Below, piece after piece: positions 57,061 to 64,000 of a stretch of 64,000 nt of DNA. Source of the stretch: Symsagittifera roscoffensis (taxonomy: Eukaryota > Xenacoelomorpha > Acoela > Convolutidae). How positions within the stretch are numbered: position 1 is the stretch's first letter; every line of letters begins with the position of its first letter. The notes beneath the pieces are model-generated. The model saw nothing but the letters and a program-made list of their open reading frames with translations, made no database searches and was not told the origin of the DNA. Location: the NCBI RefSeq assembly GCF_963678635.1, contig NC_087067.1, positions 46,167,319 to 46,231,318 of the forward strand. The letters are read 5' to 3'. A program made the position numbers and the translations under genes.

Positions 57061-58100
57061 TCATCGTTTCAGTACCTTCTCGTTTTAAATTAGGAAAATC
57101 TCTCAAAAAATTTTTTTTCTTTTCTCTCGGAAAAAGTTAAAAACCGACCAGTCAAATCACTTGATATCATCTCATTTTTATTCAAACACCACCATTGTTT
57201 TTAGCTGATATATCTCCAACTTCAACTAGATCTATAACATTGACCCAGAAAAAGCCGGTCAAAAGAACCAATACCTTCTTAGAATAATCGTATGGAAGCT
57301 ACAGCCCTCTTCCATCGTTAAGTACAAAAATCAAAAACAGTGTCTCAATGTATAATCCAAATTACAACAGAATAAAAATAAAAAATAAGCTTGAAGACAA
57401 AAATCCATCTGGCCCATTCGCATAAAGACATTCTATCTCACTAAACCCAAAAGAAACAGCAATCAGAATTTTAATACCTAATTACCCAGACTTCCGTTCA
57501 CCAAAAACTCTTCATACCCAATTTACTTGTCAAAAATCAAAAAACAATGCGACTCTACTTGTTTTCAACTCCGAAAAAAAAAACTGACAAAGGAATTTTT
57601 TTTAAATGCTCCTTTGAAACCAAATTAAATAAATTGAAATCATCATTTCAACTTTTCTTTCAATCTTTCATCAATTTTTTTTGTAATCAAAATTGTAATT
57701 TTTTCTGGACAGAATTTTAGAACTCGTTACTGTCATTTTTCGAATCTTCAGTACCCAATACACATTTCTCTATTCTGTCATCCAGACCAATATTTCTCTC
57801 TCCAAGATCATTGACCACCTAAACAGGTACGAAACATGATAGTTTCATAAATGATACGAAACTTACTAACTAGAAAAAAAAGTTGTTGTTCTTTTCGTAA
57901 CTTTTTGACCTTCTCACTTTCTCTGATTCTGACACTTAATAAAAGCATCAAGAAGGCGAAAACTGCTTCTGCACAAGTAACAGTTTTAATAATCATTTTT
58001 GCAGAAGAGTTAGCTCCAAACTCTATTAAAGATTCCTAACCGACATATAAAATTTACATCTCATTATAACAAGATCTTAACAGAACAAGACACATAGATC
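57061..58100 (+). other. Decayed sequence after integrase
   Basis: Protein-like stretches continue in changing frames, but no motif can be assigned. A hydrophobic frame near 57851-58039 is short and overlaps one on the other strand. Confidence 0.35.
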
Positions 58101-61100
58101 AAAACCACAAGTTAACAACTACAAAAAACAGACAAATTATTCAACCCCGACGCAATAGAATTGTAACAACACCAAAAGTTCAATTTAATGTCCCCTCATC
58201 TCAATTATCGATCCCACTAGACCTTTCCCATAAAACGATACAAAGCACCCTCCAACACTTCAAAACATTTTGCAACAAAATACTCCAAATATTCCATCAG
58301 ACTATTTGAGTTCAACACCTAATTCTGAACAAAATTGTGAAAATCTATTTAATCCCCAACTTCCTTACAAAGACTCCACATTGGATGACCCAAATACTTT
58401 CCCAAGGCAAACACAATCTTGCAAAAGTTCCACTAGAAATTTCTTCAGATACCTTTTTATCACTTTCAGAATGATTATGATTTCCATCAACACCTTCAGA
58501 CACAGGTCAAACACGATCAACTACATTCCCCACAAACATTACAGGTCACCTGGACGGTAGATATCGTAAAGTACACAATGTACAAGTACACCTTTAGGCT
58601 TGGATTGGAACTCCATTTTAGCAACCTCTACCCTTTTTGACTAACAACTCGACAGCAATTGACTCAATCAACAAAATTGGGCACGAGGCAGACTAAAAAC
58701 TAAAACAAAATGTTTACAATCATCCATTAGCATTTTCACCACCAGAAGTCATCGCTCAATCCTTACACCCTCCATTTTTCACAACAAATTTTGTATATAA
58801 AAACAAAAGATATACAAAAAAGACCATAGGTGACGTAACTTTTTTTAACCCCTTTTCAGAACTATCGTACACATGTATCTTGTCATAAATTTTTCAATAA
58901 AATCTTTTTCTCTTTTAGCACATCTTCAATTCATATATCATAAAAACCATTCCCCCCAACAGGACAAAGATATCTCTTTGATACACGTCATGGTTGCGAA
59001 GATCAACAACCAAATTTACTAAATAAGTACGCACTTACCAGGTCAAATAATTTGAATCTGAACAAAAAATATTGGATCAACAACCTTAGTAGCTACACTT
59101 TACTCAAAAAAACTACATCTTTAACAGGATACAAATTCACAGGAAAATTCTCTGAAAAAAAGTTAATAATCACAAGTTTTGAAAACTTAAACAGAAATAA
59201 AAATTGACTCGATGATGAACATTTTACCGAAACAATTAAAAACAAAAACGAAAACCGTAAATTATTAAACATTCAAAACTTTCCAGACTCACCAATTTTA
59301 ACACCACCAATATCATTTACAGTTTGACGACAATTTTCCGTATAATGGCGCACACGAACGTTTAATCTATGGTTTACATTATTTAAATTGGATACCTCGT
59401 ACTGAAAAAATTAACCCGTCAACCTGTAAAGCAGACACAAAAAATTCAGGCTACCAAGAAATTATTTTTTTTCGATCGGAAAATTTCACTAAGAAAAGTA
59501 TAATTAACACGAGATTTGAAAGACGTTACTCTATTGTATCATTGAAACCGCTTATCTTGTAAAATTAATCAAGCATTTTGCAATCCTACCACTCAGAAAC
59601 AGGCAACTATTGTTTTTTTTCCCTGAAGACGCAAGGAACACATTTCAAGTCGCTAAATTTCACGCAAGAATGACAAAATTTAAAAAAAAAAAACACTTTA
59701 AAGAAGAGATAAACCTTGATCAAACAAGGTAAAATCCAAATCAATATAAGAATATATATTGTATAGAGAATAAATCAACACGTTTCAAAATGAAACTGAG
59801 GTAGCATGCAAATACCGCAAACTATTTTTTCGAACACAACATTCAGAAAATCTTCTCAAAAATACGGAAAATGTTTTGACATGAAAACAGGCAAACCAAT
59901 TCTCGACATGGCAGACCCAAAAAAAACACGGAAGAGGAAAAATCTTACTTCTGGGTAACATTTTATAAAAAAAAAAACGGAACATTGCAGGAAAATTTCG
60001 TCCAGAAAACAAGATTAGTACAAGATAACAAGAATTTTCACTGAAGAATAACACATATTTTGTCGCTATCTATTAAGATATTCACGTCGATGTGAAATCA
60101 GATCACACAATTAGTAGAATGTTTCAAGAAATGTCACTTTCAAATTAGATGCACTCTGTCATTAATGTGAAGTAGAATGAACACATATACTACAATCTCT
60201 TGCTTTAGCAGTAGTCAAAATACCTTACGCAGGACATCTCTTATCAGGCAACCACTCTAATTTTGTTGACTATGAGCGAAACATTGGTTTTAAACTTGCA
60301 CTAAAATTTTGACCCCTTTATGTTTTTGAAGACAAAAGATGATACCAACGTCCACCTATATTTTATGAAAACAAAGTACATTTTGTGGATACCGTATCAC
60401 GCCGAACATATTTTTAAGATACAGTTGTCCCATGTGGATCTGAAGCTTGCCACAATGTAGCACAGCTCAACCCAAACGAAGTAAGTATTATCTTCTAACT
60501 CCATACCCGACATTGTGGCATGGAATTAAAGAAATTCTCACCTGAAAGCATACGTGCAATCGCTTATAATCCAAACATAGACCAACAAATATAAGCATTT
60601 ACTCGAAGAGACATGTGCAACGTCACATTAGAACAAAGCAGTTTAAAGAATTTCTCACTACAATGAGTCATATCCAGAGACAATCACTCGATCAGAACGT
60701 ACGTAAGCTCGCTGAAACAGCAGGTTTTTCAGACATCTACCGACTAGACTACAATGGATAATTTTAAGTTATCAAAGATTATATATACCTAAGCGGATAA
60801 AAACATCGCCAACAACATATTTCACTAAATAGTGTTTTCAGTTTTTAAACATCAAAAACAAACTCCTAGCCATTCTAGAATGCCTATACTATATCTTGAA
60901 GAGATTGACTATATTACACGCAATGTTTAGTATCCTCTTCTCACTTTTAAAAATAACATACAATTTAAGCGCAATAGCTACACAAGTCATTACACAAGTT
61001 ATGATAGCACGCACTTTATTGGTGGAACATTTCGGAAAATCCCCCCCCCCTTTATTAAAATCTTTCTCGATGCATAATTTAGCAAATACATTGAAAAATT

Positions 61101-61210
61101 ATCTACAAAAGCAAACACTTATGATATTTCGCAGGACAAAACAAGTACCACACCTACAGCACCATCACACTTACACAGTTTACACAATAACCATCTTCTG
61201 TCGTTAGTCC
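58101..61210 (+). pseudogene. Decayed third reading frame of the retroelement, function unknown
   Basis: Plus-strand coding-like stretches include 58943-59200 (PFPPTGQRYLFDTRHGCED…), 59323-59563 (FDDNFPYNGAHERLIYGLHY, then NPSTCKADTKNSGYQ), 60220-60760, with Cys pairs such as VPCGSEACHN and several N-x-[ST] sites, and a hydrophobic segment near 60930-60990 (MFSILFSLLKITYNL). A Cys- and N-glycosylation-rich frame followed by a membrane-like helix, downstream of integrase, could be envelope-like. Unrelated host or transposon genes are equally possible. It is heavily broken. Confidence 0.3.
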
Positions 61211-61399
61211 CACAAAATTAAGGAAAAACATTTTCAACTACCGAACGGATGCTACATACTAGTAACTTACAACGTAGCCGCATACCCCATATAGCACTCC
61301 ACTAGTCAACTATCGACGACAAATATGAGCAAATTGTAGAACAACCGCGCACCTGAATTTTTTGTTCTCAAAACAATCATGTTATTAGCCCACGATGAG

Positions 61400-63185
61400 C
61401 CGACAACTTGGATCCCTCAACTGTTTCCTTTCGCATCCATCCAATCTCTAATGCCAAGATTCTCTCTTAACAACTTCAGACCTTACATTTTCCCTCTATC
61501 CAGATTTTCTTCTAACTCACCACGCATGGACTCAGATGATTCAAATCAAAACAGCTTTCAGTACAATTTCTAATTTTATTAACTCCGATGTTGAAACTCC
61601 CGATTAGTTCCTCGACTCTGAACCCAGTCCCACTAATTTTGCCCAAACTTCTTTTAAACCCATAACTCCCCTACCCCTGAATCTTCTTTTTCTCCTTCTT
61701 CGCACACTCACGACACCCCTATTCTTTTCCTTCTATCAAGTAATGAACCCAATGTACTTAGCCCCATCACAGACGACCAACTAGAGCTTGATTTAGATGA
61801 ATCTAAAACTCACCAACAACATAATCATAACACAAACAATTCAATAACTAATCATCATCTGACCCACTCAGCTTCAACCTTCGAATCCTCTATCCCTTCT
61901 GTCCACATTGCACCACAAGTGCACACAGAGTTTTTAATTGAACGAAAACACCCTAACACAACACCACACTTCCTCAGTAGCCGTCCATCATCATCTCGAC
62001 TTTATTCCCACCACCCACATTGTACTAATACACCTAATTTTCTAATACATAACATTCCATTTTTCCCTCAATACACCTATTATAATGGAGAAAACGCAGC
62101 CCAACGCACACAATACGTAGATTAACATTCCCTACTCCTAAAACTTTCATTGATTTCTTACTATAACTTCACTAATCCAGTATAGTACCACAACGAAACA
62201 GCCCCGATGACAACAATTTTTGTGACTCTATCATTCTTCAAGTAACTACTGCACTTCACCCCTGAAACAATTCGCCACCATAGTCTTAAATCAAACACTA
62301 AACCGACTCATTGCGCAAAAAACTAATCGATCCTCTATTAACCAATATGACCACACTGTCACTAGATATATGGAAGATTCACCTTACGACACAGAATCTA
62401 ATATCAACCCACAACTAAGGGAAAAAGTCTTCATCAAATCAGATTTTTTTTTGTTGACAGCACAAATAGAAAACTCGACCACATCATCGGTCACACATTA
62501 AATAAGACTAAACCATTTTTCAACAATTTCAATCACTTTGCACTAACATTCAATTTTATTGCACCAAAAGAACGAGATATTGACTGCTCGCATGAAGTTA
62601 CATTGGAAAGAAAATTAACCTTCACCCTTCACTTACACATATTATTATGATTTCATCCAACGGCACTATATACACAGTTCACAGTCACGAAATCCACACC
62701 ATCGCTTCATATTTATCGAGTCTAAATACGCATCTCCCTACTTCTTAAATTTTACATACTGTTTAATTCTACTAACCTACATGGCATCATATGTAATTAC
62801 AACCCTGTCCGTCAAATGTATATCTTTCGCCCTTAACTAACAACTCCCCACTAGAAGACTCCCGTCCCATCATCATGCCGCATGAATATGTACAGACCAT
62901 CGAAATAACTCTTCCAAAAACTTACATAAGTTTAACTTCAACCGAAAACTTAACAATCTCATACCAAATCCTAGCCACGGATTTTCAGCTATTACCAAAA
63001 AAGTCAATATCAACAGAGCACTCGAACGTTTTCGGCCACTGCTTTGCAATAAATATCTAATACGCATGCTTGCCGAGCTTTTAGTAGGTTCTGACACTAT
63101 CAAAACTAGCTTCCCCCATCGGTTTTTCCATGACCCTGAATACTCTTGGAAGTTTTGTTTATCACCAAAACAAATAAATAAATGA
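61400..63185 (+). pseudogene. Second decayed coding region, Ser/Pro-rich then beta-rich, unknown
   Basis: The longest intact piece is 61682-62125: about 147 codons without stop, Ser/Thr/Pro/His-rich, containing DDQLELDLDESK. After a gap, frames near 62260-62500, 62450-62640 and 62875-63060 read as alternating hydrophobic/polar segments (QTIEITLPKTYISLTS). Frames shift at least four times. It may belong to the same element as the integrase or be a separate gene relic. Confidence 0.35.
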
Positions 63186-64000
63186 CTCACCGGTTTTACA
63201 ATTGTGTTTCAACTTTTCTTTTTAGATTTCAACAAGCATTCATCTAGAAATTTTTTAAAAGTCTATTTCAAATTTCTATTTTTAATCTAAGTACGTATCA
63301 TAAATTATCCTAGTGAAGTAAATTCAATACAAACGCAATGAACTGATATATATGTTTTAAAGTTCAATTATGAAGTATTCATTTAATAATGAGAGTAAAT
63401 TATTGATAACTAATCTTTTGACGCTTGCTTTTTTCATAACCTTTGAAAGATTTTCATTCACTCGCCCATATTCACGCATTCTTTCCACACAAATAACCGA
63501 ACTCGCCTCCGTAGTATTGTTTAAAAATGAATATCAAGTATTAGAATTTAACTGATAACTAATTTAATTTGCTTTCACGCGTTTCAAAACTGTCCCTAAT
63601 TAAAATAGATCTCAGTAACAAGATGGAGATATGAATATACAATATAAAAAGATTTCTTCGAGCAAAAGAAACGAGCAGAAAAGTTAGATGAAAACTCGAT
63701 GATATTCCGACTCTGGAATGGCAAACCTCTCGGTTTGTTGCCGTATTCACAACCCTCGACTCTTCACACAGAGAAGTGTGAATTCGATGAATACTTGAGT
63801 ATGCTTGTAATTGCACTAAATGAACGAAATTAACATATCCTTGCATAAACCTGAAAATTTGACACGATCACTCAAAACAATTATCATTTACGAGACCCAC
63901 TTCTAAAAAACGAGCAGCTGTACCCCTTCTCTCCATGAAGACAACTACTCAGCAACACGAGCAACTGTTTCTTTTTGCCAGTTCACGCAGCCACTGCTTC
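63186..64000. other. No recognisable feature
   Basis: AT-rich DNA. Opposing short frames at 63370-63555 and 63559-63846 have no support. No LTR match to other parts of the window was seen. Confidence 0.4.

Overview
The window is AT-rich, repeat-dense animal nuclear DNA. The strongest taxonomic evidence is a near-complete BEL/Pao LTR retrotransposon, a class known only from metazoans. With it come a microsatellite-tailed LINE, a Ty3/gypsy-type element, several families of short non-autonomous DNA transposons, and GT-AG exons separated by multi-kilobase introns. I see no bacterial operons, rRNA genes, intact tRNA genes or CRISPR arrays. An invertebrate is likely; the species cannot be named from the sequence.

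Layout. 0-1.65 kb: nothing recognised. 1.65-5.4 kb (minus strand): a 5'-truncated LINE joined at its reverse-transcriptase YADD motif to about 2.8 kb of GC-richer, frameshifted coding sequence of unknown family. 5.4-11.5 kb: non-coding DNA with short repeats and MITEs. 11.7-41.9 kb (plus strand): scattered phase-checkable candidate exons that may belong to one large gene, with a signal-peptide first exon at 11.744 kb and half of a PLAT/LH2 domain at 41.805 kb. Its introns are packed with MITEs: a foldback-ended family, hAT-like, Mutator-like and TA-target families. 30.444-39.651 kb (minus strand): a complete but dead BEL/Pao element with two 445-bp LTRs, a 5-bp target duplication, PBS, purine tract, gag, protease, RT/RNase H and an internally deleted integrase. 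42-45.8 kb: nested MITEs. 46.2-55.6 kb: six tandem units of about 1.53-1.62 kb, each with a decayed retrotransposon gag. 55.7-63.2 kb: a coiled-coil fragment, integrase core and unassigned decayed frames, with no recognisable reverse transcriptase.

The points most worth following up are: (1) both BEL LTRs contain a tRNA(Leu)-like module with Pol III A and B boxes at identical 51-nt spacing; (2) the six-fold gag array, which lacks intervening pol; (3) the unknown coding block fused to a LINE, which could be a 5'-truncated LINE insertion or a template-switch product and could be of viral origin; (4) loss of protease, RT, RNase H and integrase active-site residues in one BEL copy; and (5) two structurally related MITE families that share terminal TGTTCCGACT/AGTCGGAACA modules beside short perfect hairpins.

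All exon, family and boundary calls come from reading the sequence by eye. No database search or alignment program was used.
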